DNA of 64,000 nt from Botryotinia globosa (GCA_014898425.1 RCSZ01000004.1:868001-932000); one strand, 5' to 3'. Shown: positions 47,710-59,915, counted from the first letter of the stretch. Numbers and translations: made by a program. Notes: generated from the letters alone by a model not told the origin.

Positions 47710-48328
47710 TTTGTCTTATTGAGAAGTAGGAACCGGTATGAAATGATGGGGATTAATAAGGAGATCGTAATTGAATACGACCAAATGATACTTTAGAGAG
47801 ATTTCAATAGACAGACAAGAGTTGTTGATCTCTTTCTAGACTTTATGTTGCGCTCTGTAAAGAAATTGACAGATCCCAAGAAATAAATTTGGAAGGGCGG
47901 AAAGAAGACAATCGTCGCGATTAGAAGCGGCGGCCCTAAGCTGTACTGTGCCCGAAGCTCGGGCTTCCATTGCCTAACAAAGTCTACCTACCCTTGTCAA
48001 AGTGGCTGAGGACAGATTTGATTTTATGTTTCACTAGCCAATGGATCTACCTAACGTCGTCGCCGTATTGATAATTCTCTGTGTATTCTCGAATATCACA
48101 AACCAAAATGCATACGACAGGTAATCAATACAGCATGTCTAGTGATGTCCTTGTTACATTGTTTGATTTCAACTTAATCAATCACGAGGATGAACACGCA
48201 GCTATAGAAATAAATATAACAAAGCTTAATTTCAGTTATTAGCACAGGAAGAATGAAGTTCCGAGCCAATCTTCATGTTTTCTGTCAATTCAATACACAA
48301 ATCGCTTACATATACGATAGGCAATGAC
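47710..48328. other. Intergenic
   Basis: Promoter of the Pho88-like gene and 3' side of the next minus-strand gene. No supportable ORF. Confidence 0.45.
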
Positions 48329-49431
48329 TCAAGTGAGTCTCAATCCTACAGCGAGTGCATCAAGTGCTTCTATCGCAAGGAAACTCTTCCTTGTTTCCTC
48401 AGTGTTCCAAACTTGCCCACATCTTCTAGAAGCCCTTGGTGTTCTAGGTTCTCGTAAATTTCCCTTTTCCATTTCTTCCTTCTCCTGCTCCTGTCGAGAA
48501 GCCTCAACTTCCAAAAACTGAACCAAGTTCTTTGTCGAGGCTGAATGTGGCAAAGGATGATGCTCAACTTCATCTGCTGGAATCCTGCGGGTAACGAGTT
48601 TCCTTTTCGGCTGGGGATATGGTGGCACTAATGTAGATATGTCTACAAGTCCTGTGCATTTTGCTTCCTCGTCAATCTGCAAAACCCCCAAAGAAGACGC
48701 ACCATTGAATCTAAAACTATCATGGTTTTCTCCATCGCTTCTCTGTTGGGCGTTGTCGATTTGAGTGTCTCGTTGGGGGCTTGAATAATTCAATATTGTT
48801 TGTGATGTGGTTATAGCCATGCCAATATCGTGGATATCGTGGTTCAAGTTTGATGGTATGTAGGGTTGATATGGACCATAGTTCGCATTATATACCGGAG
48901 ACGGAACTCTCTCTATTGCAGGCCCGCCGACTATCGTCTCACGGTTTGAAGTCTTGACAGATACCTCTTGTGGAGCCTGGTCGAGAATCTCAGGAGTGAG
49001 CCGTACAGGTAAGAGTGGGTTCTGCGAGAGAGTTTGGTCTTCGGCGCCTGATGTCCGCGCGGCCTTAATGGATATAGAAGGACGTTGAGAACCCTTCCTG
49101 GTGTCGCTAGCGGGAAACGTCAGTTTGATTCTTGTCCTCGTCAACATCATATCGCGTAGATCTGAGAACCTTGTGATCTGATCTTTACATACCTGAAAAA
49201 TGGTGCTTGTTTGCTACGAACACCACCAGGGCTACGACAACGCAGCTTTTGTAGAAAACGTGGCATTTGACGTATTCTAACACGAAAAGGATTCAAGACT
49301 TTCAAATCCTTGATACGGGGACGATATTGTAGACAGCTTCGCCAAATTGAACGCGAGTCTACTCTTTCATAATAAATTTGATGTGAACCACGATTAGGAT
49401 TGATGATATTGAACTTTTGTGGGTTGTTCAT
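48329..49431 (-). CDS. Hypothetical protein, basic N-terminus, low complexity
   Basis: Exons 49431-49193 and 49136-48329 (GTATGT donor, GACGAG acceptor) give about 348 residues; an alternative single-exon start at 49150 lies inside the intron. The N-terminal exon is strongly basic (RPRIKDLKVLNPFRVRIRQM). The remainder is a Pro/Ser/Gln-rich disordered protein with a coiled segment near the end (LVQFLEVEASRQEQEKEEME). I recognise no family. Possible nuclear or nucleic-acid-binding character is only a guess from charge. Confidence 0.55.
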
Positions 49432-50483
49432 ATTCTTTGGAAGGTGAAATTGCAGTGTGTATTGTTACAAAGGGGAAGAATATAGCAAACGATTCTCCTA
49501 AATACATTGCCAATCTATGATTCAATTATTCCTCAGAATCATACATGTTAATTAGCTAGTCATAACTCGGCGATATGGAGCATGAGATTTATTACTGTAA
49601 AGTTACAGTCACATTTATTCGTCTTATGTTTCGACGATGGCATGCTTTATATTTGAAGTAGTTAAGCTAATGACAGTGTTCGAGTGTATAATCCGGCAAC
49701 CTGACGGTGTCGTGAAGCAATTTACGCTCATCGTTTAAATTTGACACTACGGCTCCCGTTTTTTAGATTCTGAGAGACTGAGAGACTGAGGAAGGGGAAG
49801 TAGCTAGAGGATAATCGCGGTTAAGGTAAAACAGATTTAGATGAACATTCACAACTCTCCATAGCTGTATGAGTAACTTTTACGGATAATTGTTAAGAAT
49901 CTCGCAGTTTACTATCTACTCATTAAGTAGTTCAAAGCTGATGGATGCATTCTAGGAATCGTCTATCATTGATTACACACAGAACTTCGACTACAATGAA
50001 AGAAAAGAAACGACTCCGTTGACCCCTGCCTTCTGGCCCCCGACGCTCAAACACCAGGCTTTATCTCAGTCCAGCTGAGAAGAGATTGTAAATTTGACAA
50101 ATGATATGCGGATCCCTCAGTGCAGCTGAGACAGGAACATCCGTTACCAAAAGGAAATAGAGAAAGAAAAGAGGAATTGACAAACGAAAGCTGTAGCACA
50201 TGCCCTGGAAGGGTTGACAGTGTGGAGACCCAAATATTGAGATGATCGACGATATCAAGAAGTTGGTCATTGGACATAGGTGGACGAAACATAATAACTA
50301 GGATTAAGAGTGTCCAGCAAAATCGTTGCAGATTTGAAGTTTGCGAAAAGGTATGATTCGAGTTCCCAAAACTTCCTCTGATACTAATTATAATTAATAC
50401 CAAGAACCATATTAGATGAACCCATAAAATGCATACCTTGTTTATTGAGACTGTTTCCACGCCTCCACTCCCGATTTTCAAAT
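49432..50483. other. Intergenic
   Basis: A 148-codon minus-strand frame at 50047-50493 starts from a non-ATG codon, overlaps the next gene's end and reads as random hydrophobic sequence. Nothing else seen. Confidence 0.4.
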
Positions 50484-50750
50484 CTATCCCCATAGAGCCG
50501 GAGAATATTTATTGACCTTCTCATTCTTGCTCGCTTTTTTGATACTCTCAAAGCATTTTGTACACCAGCCATTATTGAGCTCCGCCGTAACATTCGTCGC
50601 TGCCGTGGGGATTTTGTTTGTGCAATCTTTCGGAACAAGGAGAGGTGTGAATCGATGACCAGTGGCTGTTGCGCAAGGTTTGATTTTCTTCACATCGTCA
50701 AGTCTTGTTTTTCCGCAGTTGTTGCATTTGAAACCGTACCGAGTACACAT
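50484..50750 (-). CDS. Small cysteine-rich protein
   Basis: Single exon, 88 residues, no signal peptide. It starts MCTRYGFKCNNCGKTRLDD with Cys2, Cys9 and Cys12, followed by Cys26, Cys43 and a CTKC pair (Cys62, Cys65). Spaced Cys pairs suggest a small zinc-ribbon-like or knuckle protein in the cytosol or nucleus. From memory, many ascomycetes encode short proteins beginning MC with similar Cys patterns; none has an assigned function. The intact frame with a proper ATG supports a real gene. Confidence 0.55.
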   Translation of the reverse strand: MCTRYGFKCNNCGKTRLDDVKKIKPCATATGHRFTPLLVPKDCTNKIPTAATNVTAELNNGWCTKCFESIKKASKNEKVNKYSPALWG

Positions 50751-51686
50751 TGTTCTAAGTTATGCAGGTGATTGATGTTCTGTGTTTTTATTAAGCTGTG
50801 AAGTTATTGAGATGCGATGTTGTTAAAAAAGAAGACCAGACAAAAATAGGTAGGTAGATTGGGAAAGATTGTGACTTGAGTCACTCAGAGCATCTTATTC
50901 TCTCTGCGGAAATGACTCGATAATAATGCCACGACATTTTCTTTTTTTTTCGCTTTTAATAGCAAGGCCTACAAAATTCATCGATATCCTTCCAAGGTTA
51001 CTCTCATAATAATCCATGAAATGAGCGCTTTGTTCTGGCAGTCTTTCGGGAAGCAGAGGATCCGCGAATTGATTGATGGTTTGAAGAAACTCTACGCATG
51101 GCCCGTATCTTTCTCTTTGACATTCTTACCTGTCTCCGAGGTTGCCATATGACACACCATCCAAACAGCTATATATCTTCTTGCAGTCGCATAGCCAAAC
51201 AAAGCAGGTGGAATTATTTCGAAAGTTCTGAAGGTTCGGTTTTGCTTCTGAGGTGGTGGTTTGCATTGTGACCTGAGCCTTCCAATGACAGAGCGGACCA
51301 TAATCCATCTCCAGCGACTGCCGAAAAAACATGTGTGGAAGGAAGATATATACGTCTTTAGGAGTTTCTTTACTGTCATTTCGGTAATGAGTTTATATGA
51401 ATTCCAAAGAAAGAAAAGCTCCTAGCGCCCTCCCAAAAACCGCACTGCGAGAATTTGGTGATGGCTTTGAGGACGTGCATATTAGCACTAGAGTGAGCAT
51501 TTTCATGAATCAAAAAGTATTCCAACACACGTCTACATCAAATTCCGCAGCTAAAGCAAGATGTATAGAAAGCATGATTTTATTCTCCTCTATTTCATCA
51601 TTATAATCTCCTCTCTCCCCAACTCCCTCCCCGATACCACAATCTCCCAACACCATCATCAATTTCCCCATCAAACCTCCACATTC
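50751..51686. other. Intergenic
   Basis: Minus-strand frames at 51092-51379 and 51126-51332 overlap; the second (start MFFRQSLEMDYGPLCHW) runs to a GTAAGA donor-like site, so an unresolved short spliced gene is possible but not supported further. Confidence 0.3.
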
Positions 51687-52019
51687 TCAAATCCGCTCAT
51701 AACCCCTCTCCCTCCCCTTCCCCTTGTCCTTCCCCTTCCCTTTCCCCTTCCTCTCCAAAATCCACCTCGGCGTCATGCGAGCACAAATCCCCGGATGAAT
51801 CCGAAAATACTCCTTTTCACAATCCGGACAAAGATGTTTCGGAAACAAATCCCTCACTCCTCTATTGAGTTTTACAAGACCCGGTGGACATGCGCACGTG
51901 CTTCGATTGCCTGAGCCGAGACCTGAGTGGTAGATTCCGCAGCTATTACCGTGAGCTACTTTGTGGGGACAGTGTTTGAAGCCGTAGAGGAATTCGGTGG
52001 GTGGGGATTCTGTAGACAT
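51687..52019 (-). CDS. Small Cys/His protein with Lys/Gly tail
   Basis: Single exon, 110 residues, ATG at 52019. Cysteines fall in FKHCPHKVAHGNSCG, RSTCACPPG and LCPDCEKEYF, and with the histidines could bind zinc. The C-terminus is a KGKGKGKDKGKG run. No signal peptide. Like the 88-residue protein at 50484 it looks like a small intracellular zinc-binding orphan, though the two share no clear alignment. Function unknown. Confidence 0.5.
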   Translation of the reverse strand: MSTESPPTEFLYGFKHCPHKVAHGNSCGIYHSGLGSGNRSTCACPPGLVKLNRGVRDLFPKHLCPDCEKEYFRIHPGICARMTPRWILERKGKGKGKDKGKGRERGYERI

Positions 52020-52548
52020 GTTTTCGTTTTCTTTCTTTGGGGGTTGGGGGGTCGGGGTAGAGAGTGTTAATAGTTGTGTGCTTGGTTTGATGGGAATAGC
52101 TGTTAGCAGATACTCAACTTTATAGAAGACGGGTCGACTATTCGAATATGGCTTCTTGTAGATACCATTTACCTTTAATGTTTTCAGGAATGTTATTGAA
52201 ATTTACAGAGTGATTGTGTGACAGTTATGATGAATGTTATCCTTTTCGATGCTCCACTTATTGACTCCCCTAAATTTAAATCCTCGCTAAATGCTTGGCT
52301 TTCTTCATCACTTAATGAAACCAGTCATTCATTCGAGTACGACGTATAGGATGGAAGAACGACAGGTAACAGCTTCCCAAGAAAAAGATGATATGCATTC
52401 TTCCATAAAGAAAGAAGTCAGTATTCATAGCATTCGCGACACGAATAATTGTTATTGATAAAGTGATGTTTGAAAGAAAAATTTCTGATCCCATAATCCT
52501 AACGCATAGTTAGTCAGGCATGATTCAAGTGACAGAATAAATACAGAT
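52020..52548. other. Intergenic
   Basis: No supportable gene; a 60-codon minus-strand frame at 52312-52494 is not credible. Confidence 0.4.
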
Positions 52549-52770
52549 TTACTCAAGAAATTCAGGATCATCTCCTCGAGATTTTCTCAAGGATACAACT
52601 TCTGTTCTCTTCTTCTCTGCTAAATCACGGTCCGTTTTAGCCTTTGCAAGGACAATCCCATCCTCTGTAGTTGAGGAAGAATCTTTTACATCATAATATG
52701 AAGATAAAGATGAATGTTTGTATGTGCTGTGTTGATCTGCCTTGATCGGAGTTGTAGAATTGACCGACAT
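52549..52770 (-). CDS. Short hydrophilic protein
   Basis: Single 73-residue frame from an ATG at 52770. Composition is hydrophilic: Ser/Thr-rich first half, then a charged helix (LAKAKTDRDLAEKKRTEVV) and KSRGDDPEFLE. No known motif. Protein-like composition and a good purine-rich ATG context are the only support. Confidence 0.35.
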   Translation of the reverse strand: MSVNSTTPIKADQHSTYKHSSLSSYYDVKDSSSTTEDGIVLAKAKTDRDLAEKKRTEVVSLRKSRGDDPEFLE

Positions 52771-53600
52771 TTTCTTCTTCTTCTTTTTTCTTCAAGCTTT
52801 TAGTCGTAGTTGAAGAGGTTCTTTATGTCTGATGATAAGTTCTTTACATTGAAAACTGTTTGACAGTGAATTTCTTCCAGAAATCAATTAATTTAAACTC
52901 TACAAACTTACGTGTATGAAATTAGAATTCGATACATACCTAGCTAGGTAAGCTTCGAAATCTACTTGACCTGACCAAAATGTCCGAGTGGGCGAAAAGA
53001 GAGTAGGGTCGTAATGGCAGATTCCAGATTTGAATTGATTTTTGATTAATGGCAGAACAAATAACAGAGAGCTCAAAGTGTTGTATTTGGTGGGGGCATG
53101 AGACTCGTCAGTGTAAAAATTTGTTCATCTTGATATTTGAATTCATGATCATATTGAAGATGCTATTTATAAGTTTCGTGGTGAATCGAACCATGCGTGG
53201 TTGAAAGCAGCCCGTACATTGCCCCATGCAGTCAAATGATCTTAGGGTCATTAGCCTAGGTACTGTAGTATACTTAGCGAGAGCGGTAGTCTCAGCATAT
53301 AAGGATTGCTTCTTCCTGTACATAGCATAGCTAGCTCTTTAGGCTGAATACAATATTGACTGTCAAGACCTATATGAGAGTCGCTATGTCACCTGTACTC
53401 TTCTCATACAAAAAGAAAACGTCGGATAAGGAAGATCCAAATGCTGTCGTAGTGATCAGAGGTAAAAAGCGCCGAGATGGGTACATACTATGCCAAGATA
53501 TCATCCGAAAGATCTCCTGAGGGTCAACAGTGAGTAAAGAATATCCTCGGACGTAAACATCACCGAAGGCCGACTATTCTCGAGGTTTATAGATTCTGAA
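52771..53600. other. Intergenic between divergent genes
   Basis: Contains an ACCTAGCTAGGTA palindromic word near 52940 and CCTAGGTAC near 53255. No supportable gene. Confidence 0.4.
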
Positions 53601-54444
53601 ATGATTGATATCCACGTTGGAAAGGATAAGGGTTCGGGTCACTTCCTGCTCCAAAAATCGATTCTCTGTGAAAAAGTTCCATACTTCGAAAAGATGTTCA
53701 TTGGAAATTTTGATGGGAGCACAACTAACTCCGCAGATCTACCCGAGGACGATCCCGAAGCTTTCAACATACTTATTTCCGTGAGTAATCTTTCCTGAAC
53801 TGTGGACTAACCAAGTCTACTCCCCTCTACCTTCTGTAAAAGATAGATCTATTTGCAGATGATAACAATTCTGCCATGATTTAAAGTGCAATTATAATAA
53901 GCATAGATATCATGTTGCTTGTATTATCATTCCTGTGTTGCGTACTGATGGTTTGTTCAATATAGTGGATTTGCTCAGACCAGGTGTTCCCGCTAGAACA
54001 AAAAAAAGGCAATGATGCGAGATGGTGCGTTGGAAAACTATATTTGTTAGCAGACAAGCTCTGTCTTCCTGACTTGACGGACCGAATATTAGACGAGTTA
54101 CGTCCAACATGGAGAGGGATAATTGAATTCCGGCCCTTCTTAGCATTGAGAATCTCTATAACTGCTGTCCCCGCGAGACCTGTGAGATGATTCGACTCAT
54201 CATCTCTACGATATGCTTTCTACTATGCGAAACGCACAATGCGCATTATCTGAAGCTTTGGCCAACAGAAGAGATTGACTCGTTTCTCACACGCCACGAC
54301 GACTTGAGACGTGAGGTTTTCAAGATGATGAGGACCCAACGTGAGGACACAACTCTCAGAAAGCAGATGTTCAATCCAGGATGCCGGAATCATGAACATG
54401 GAGAAGACCAGCCTTGTTCTCAGAGGTCTCGGCAGAAGAACTAG
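53601..54444 (+). CDS. BTB/POZ-domain protein, second half frame uncertain
   Basis: ATG at 53601. Exon 1 to 53780 encodes IDIHVGKDKGSGHFLLQKS, KVPYFEKMF and LPEDDPEAFNILIS, the first half of a fungal BTB fold. After a 185-nt intron (GTGAGT donor, acceptor at 53965) exon 2 continues WICSDQVFP and LYLLADKLCLPDLTDRILDEL, matching the family. Downstream homology-like sequence (YNCCPRETCEMIRLIISTIC, then SFLTRHDDLRREVFKMM) is in another frame. Either a short intron (GTTACG at 54098 to CTTAG near 54142) or a frameshift near 54100-54150 separates them. BTB domains mediate dimerisation and Cul3 adaptor functions; the role of these fungal proteins is unknown. It may be a pseudogene. Confidence 0.6.
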
Positions 54445-55240
54445 CGAGCTCTACAGAGGATAAACAAGCAAAGGGAGTATAAGGTGTTTGAGCAATGTTC
54501 AAGAAACGTGTCTTGGGTCGTGGATAGTAGATACGCTAGAAGCGAGTCGTCTTTTAGTCTCCAGGTCGTGAAGCAAAGATAGATTGACAGCTAGACAGAC
54601 AGCATTCCAATTCCAAGTTTTGAGATTTTGTCTCATATATATATATACGTTGGTTCTAATGTATATCTGAGATACGAATTGACATCAAGTGAAGTGAAGT
54701 GAAGCTCGAACCGGCCAAGTCGGAAGTAGTTTACACGTGACCGTAGATCATCATCCCATCACCTACTCGTATATGCACAATAATCCAATGCAAAAGGCGA
54801 ATTAACTCCGCTAATCGGACATCCGCTCTATCCTAAAATGACGTAACCTGTCATTGATAGCTACCTCTGTAGATTGGGCGACGGGAGAATTTCGGGAACG
54901 ACCAAAACCAATACAGAGACGGAAAGCTTATCAAGGAAACACCGGCACCACCATTTGACTTGATGTCTCTACTACCAAAATAAAGTTTCAAGAACCACTA
55001 ATTTATTGTCTTTTTTTCCAAGTTTCGTTTCTTTTCACAAGAATTTGTGTTTAATACTTTGCTCTTGCTCTCAAGCAGTCTTCTACAATTCATTAATACA
55101 CAGACTTCTTACGATTGTGAGATTATTGTCAATTTACAAGTCAAAGGGCGGCTGCGATAAGCAATTCCATCCAATACCTACACAAACATCCCCAAGCTAC
55201 AAGCAATTCTCCCCAAACCAACCAATTGATCTCTCTCAAA
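54445..55240. other. Intergenic, upstream of the phosphate carrier
   Basis: The last 250 bases are pyrimidine-rich with CAA/CCAA stretches, as in fungal 5' UTRs. No gene seen. Confidence 0.45.
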
Positions 55241-56325
55241 ATGCCTTCTCTCGAGAAAGCTCTTCCGCAACCTAAGATCGAGCTATACAGTGGAAAGTAC
55301 TTCGCAGCTTGTGCCCTTGGTGGTATAATTGGTATGGCCCTCTTATTTACCCCTCCATTAACCGTCGCCCATCCTCAATACTTCTTTCGGATCTTCCGCA
55401 GCTAACATTCTCTTCCCCTCAGCCTGTGGCTCAACTCATACCGCTGTCACCCCGCTCGATCTCGTAAAATGTCGTCGTCAAATCGACGCCAAACTCTATA
55501 GCTCCAATCTTAAGGCGTGGTCCACAATCTACCGGGCCGAGGGTCTTCGAGGAGTTTACTTCGGATGGTCTCCCACACTCGTCGGATACTGCTTCCAAGG
55601 TGGTGGAAAATACGGTTTCTATGAAGTATTCAAATATCTGTATGGCGAGAAATTGTTCCCTCACGCAAATCAAACGGCAATTTTCTTGGGTGCTAGTGCT
55701 AGTGCAGAGTTTTTGGCAGACATGGCACTTTGCCCATTTGAAGCTGTCAAGCTCAGGATGCAAACTACTTTGCCGCCTTTTGCAAATAGTCTGAGAGAGG
55801 GAATGTCAAAGATGATTAAAGAGGAGGGGTACGGAGGGTAAGTTTGCTCTCCTAGTCCGAGATATCTCTTGGGATTTGGAAACGTATACTAATTGATCCT
55901 AAAATAGACTCTACAAAGGACTCTACCCTCTCTGGGGTCGACAAATCCCTTACACAATGGTGAAATTCGCAACGTTCGAAACTACCGTCAACAAAATCTA
56001 CGCTTACTTGGGGAAGCCTAAATCCTCTTATTCTGGTCTCCAACAGACTGGAGTTTCTTTCCTCGGTGGTTATATTGCCGGTATTGGTTGCGCTGTTATC
56101 TCTCATCCAGCAGATGTTATGGTCTCGCAACTTAACATTGATAGAAAAGCCGGAGAAGGAGCTGGAAAGGCTATGAAAAGGATTTATGGAAATATTGGAT
56201 TTGGAGGTCTTTGGAATGGCCTACCTATTAGAATTGTAATGATTGGAACATTAACAGCATTCCAATGGTTGATTTATGATAGTTTCAAGGTAGCATTGGG
56301 CTTACCTACTACGGGAGGACATTAG
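55241..56325 (+). CDS. Mitochondrial phosphate carrier (Mir1/Pic2-like)
   Basis: Three exons, 55241-55331, 55423-55837 and 55908-56325, give 307 residues. All three mitochondrial-carrier repeats are visible with Px[D/E]xxK signatures: [22 protein letters not shown] and the third, altered [20 protein letters not shown] and [22 protein letters not shown] are diagnostic of the phosphate carrier. Known role: proton-coupled import of inorganic phosphate across the inner membrane for ATP synthesis. No cleavable presequence, as in yeast homologues. The gene looks intact. Confidence 0.95.
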
Positions 56326-58697
56326 ATTAGATGGTGTTGGGTGAAATATAGCTGGAAAGGAATTGGAAGATGGCGATTTGGGGATACGGAGTCGGCGAGA
56401 TGGATTGGTTTGGATTCTTTAATGAGATATTATTGAATGAAATGATTTATTTTAATAAAAAAACATTCTTCAATACTCAATTATGGATATCTTTGATGGA
56501 ATAATCTTTGATGGAATAGACGTGTAGCTCACGTACTGGTGGCTCGCGGCACCTAAGCAGGGGTGTCAACAAATTGAAGACTACAGTTTTTCTCTACACA
56601 TCTGTGGTAACGCAACAGTGTTACTTTCGTACTTATTCTTTTTCTCAAAGCTTTGCCTCTGTCATTAGTTGGGGCACTCACCTTCGTTCACCGACGATTG
56701 TTCATGGAGGGTGAAACGGAGGAACTTCGAGTCACTCAGACTATACAATATAGAAGGATTTGAAACAAGGACTCTTCTAATCCTTATTATATGTAGAACT
56801 ATTTCTGTAGAATTCGACAGAGACATTCTCTCACTGAGAGCCATATGTAAAGGTTGAATCATGATTATTCGAGAACCGGCTTTTTATCATAGATCCAGAT
56901 GAGTAGAACTTTGTTTGCTTCGGTCCTTGGTTGGAGCTAGTTTTTCCATGCGGCGACGAATGATAGTTTGTCTGTATCCCCTTCCCAACGGACGTAGCGT
57001 GATCATTCTTCTATTTCGCATTCCGCAGGGACCTGAGCGAAGTTGATTTCATGAATGCCTTATCGTATGGGATTGATTCGCGCAAGATCAAACGTCTTTG
57101 TAACTAGATTATACTGCGGCGGAAAGGGACATACTGTCACAGTTTTCAAGTGTTCCAAAGGTTCTCCTTGATGGTGAGTCGTCGAGGCAGAAGGTATATA
57201 ATGAGCTGCCGATTTGGATGAGAGTCGAAGGTAGAGACTATCGTTATTTCGATAAAATTTAACGTTCACTCAAAGACGATGATCTAATTGAACTCTTAGA
57301 GGTTAATTGTATCAAAAGTAATCAATAGGAAATCACACTCAGACTTATTACTAGTTTGTTCATTTCAACCTTGTCATCCTGTTCCTTCCTATTTCATCCT
57401 CAAATTTCCATCGGACAAATCTAATTGCCATGCTTCATTCCTTCTTCACAAGCTGTCACTTACTTATGTAGGTATCTAGATAACGTGAAAAGGAAACCCT
57501 ATGTAATATTACGCATTAGCACTAACAAACATACATGGTCGTTTCTGAAATTTTACACATCTTAGAGTAACCGCAAGATATATGACTAGAATCAGAGAAC
57601 ACTACTGGCAGCGAGGATTGGCATACTATTTATCTGCAGTACGGGAACTTTTCATGCTTCGAGCGTCGATTGCAATACTGTACAATATTCTGCATGTTCG
57701 GTCAATGAACATTAAAGAATGTGATGTGTGAGGAAATACTTGACTCCCTTCTCCTCATCACTCTACTCGTCTAGTATGTGGGATCAGCTGAATTGCGTTT
57801 CAGCCTAGCTTGGGATCACCCCTTCTTTTTTCTCAAGTTTGTCTAGCTGTTAAGATACATACATCATTGAAGTCACTTTCTTTTTCTATATTCACGTTAT
57901 TCACAAATAAGACACCACTCAAAAGAAGTTTTCCCAGTATACGAGGATCGTTCAAATGATTCAATGGCGTCAAAATGTATACGTAGCTTGCGAGTTTGAT
58001 GATGAAAATTTATATAGCAAGTCCGACTTTGTAGGATCTGTATACCTTCACTTCGCAGTATAATAGTAACAGCGCCCTCTTTACGCCCATCCAAATGACG
58101 TTTCGACATCTATAGCGTGATATTTGACCTTGAAAGTTTTTGATACATGTCATCTATTAGAACCCATTAACCAAATAGAGCTTAATGGACCCCGCCAAAC
58201 CGTTGAAAGTTATAAATAGGACAGCACTCCTTAACGTTCGTTGAACTTTTTTATAAACTATACCTATTTAGAGCATTGACTAGTTGATGGCGCAACTTTC
58301 TTCCAACATTTCGTCGTTTGGTGTACTACTAGATGAAGATTTTTCTCGCTGATCAATTCTTAAATCCCATCTCGTGGTTACTGAGGGGGTGATCTCTCCT
58401 CAATCGAGTTTACGTTGAAGCTAAAGCCGTCAAAATGTCTAATCAAGTGTCAATGGCTTCAACACTAGGTTTCTGTTGGAAAATGACACATATATATAGC
58501 TGAAAATTTCCTCGATTTACAATTTTTTTTTCTCTTTCTTGTTAACAATCACCACTCGACTCAGGAAAACAATTTTATTACTTTATATTGGCTTCCCTGC
58601 CTCATAACATTATCAACTTCAAGACGTCGGATTTCACATCAGCAGTTCATCCACATCATCCTCATCTCCAATAGCTACAACACCCTTACCTATCACC
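56326..58697. other. Long intergenic region
   Basis: About 2.4 kb with only short frames (for example 56665-56862, 57060-57269 and 57897-58109) that lack any family feature. The 3' part (58500-58690) is CT- and CA-rich, like a 5' UTR for the following gene. I see no repeats or element ends. Confidence 0.4.
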
Positions 58698-59915
58698 ATG
58701 ATTAGATTAACATACACCACCGCCGCAATAGCCAGCGCCACCGCCCAAATTCCTGTCCTTTTTCTGGTCATCTATTTCAGTCCTCCAATTCCTCTACATA
58801 ACTATCCATCGTCTTCTTTTTCTGATGAGGAATTGTTACGGCACAAAGGTCGTCGTCAACTCAGCGCTATCATAATATGTCTCTTCACATTCAGTATGAC
58901 TTTCATGTCATTTGCATTGAGAATCAGGGATGAGAGAAGCACCAGAAGCGAACACGGAGACGCATGGAAAGCGAAGACATGTGCGGAGTTTGTCATCGCC
59001 AAGATTGCACCAAAGAAGGAGAAAGAACGAGTAAACCGTACCGAACAAGTCATGGAGTCGCTTCAGGCACAAGTTGGTGTCTTGCGAGCCAGATTGACAG
59101 TTAGAGATGCAGAAGCTAGGAATAAATCCACAAGGGTACAGGCAATGGAGGAGGATCGCCAAAGACAAGCTGCTATCTTGGTAACGAGAATTATGACCCA
59201 AGAGGCAAAGATGAAGGAGGTTTGGGAGAGATTGGATGAGAATGATAGTAGTCACGATGCTATCAGGGTATGGATTGAAAAATTCAAAAGCGAAGGAGAA
59301 AAGACAAAGGAGGAGCTCAAGAAATTCGATTGTGTTGATAAAGAGATAAATGCACTGTATCACTACTTGGTAAAGGAAGCCAGTATAATTCGAGAATTCG
59401 CAAACGGTGATCTCGAGAAGCTCAGAGTAGATATAGAGACTTTCAAGCGTCGTTGCGCAGAGGAGTTTCGAAGGATACATGGTGATAGGCTAATTAGAGA
59501 ACTGGTTCTAAGAGAGGAAATTAAAACTGATGTCAAAAATGATTTGAGAAGAGAACAGGAGATGAGGGAAGATACAACTTCTAGAGAAGAGAGCTCTTCC
59601 CAAAGAGAAGTTGAGCTTGTAGAGACAAGATTCAATCAAGAAGTCGTGGGGAACACGGGCGGCGACAAGAAACAAGAAGCAGATACATCGGCCAAAGTTA
59701 AGACGCCGATCCAAGAGAGAAACTCTTTCCTTCACAAAGCTCTTGCATCTGCTATTCAGTCCTCCCTCGATCAAGAAAGAGATGCTGAAAAGAAAGATCT
59801 TGAGCAAGGGAAAGATGAAGCCATGGAAGATATCACGCATAAACTCAAGAACGGGGCTGATGTTGAGGGGGAAGGAAATGATCCGGACGAGGAGTGGACT
59901 GAGCTTCGATATTAG
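58698..59915 (+). CDS. Two-TM protein with long coiled coil
   Basis: Single exon, 405 residues. Residues about 12-28 (ATAQIPVLFLVIYF) and 55-73 (LSAIIICLFTFSMTFMSF) are hydrophobic helices. The remaining 330 residues are a highly charged coiled coil (VMESLQAQVGVLRARL, WIEKFKSEGEKTKEELKKF) with an acidic tail ending EEWTELRY. Likely an N-terminally membrane-anchored rod facing the cytosol. No family recognised; tether or organelle-shape roles are possible but unsupported. Long shadow ORFs lie on the opposite strand. Confidence 0.65.
   Translation: MIRLTYTTAAIASATAQIPVLFLVIYFSPPIPLHNYPSSSFSDEELLRHKGRRQLSAIIICLFTFSMTFMSFALRIRDERSTRSEHGDAWKAKTCAEFVIAKIAPKKEKERVNRTEQVMESLQAQVGVLRARLTVRDAEARNKSTRVQAMEEDRQRQAAILVTRIMTQEAKMKEVWERLDENDSSHDAIRVWIEKFKSEGEKTKEELKKFDCVDKEINALYHYLVKEASIIREFANGDLEKLRVDIETFKRRCAEEFRRIHGDRLIRELVLREEIKTDVKNDLRREQEMREDTTSREESSSQREVELVETRFNQEVVGNTGGDKKQEADTSAKVKTPIQERNSFLHKALASAIQSSLDQERDAEKKDLEQGKDEAMEDITHKLKNGADVEGEGNDPDEEWTELRY

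Noticed and set aside
50047..50493. 148-codon minus-strand hydrophobic frame
   Set aside because: Opens at a non-ATG codon, overlaps the small Cys gene and reads as non-coding sequence.
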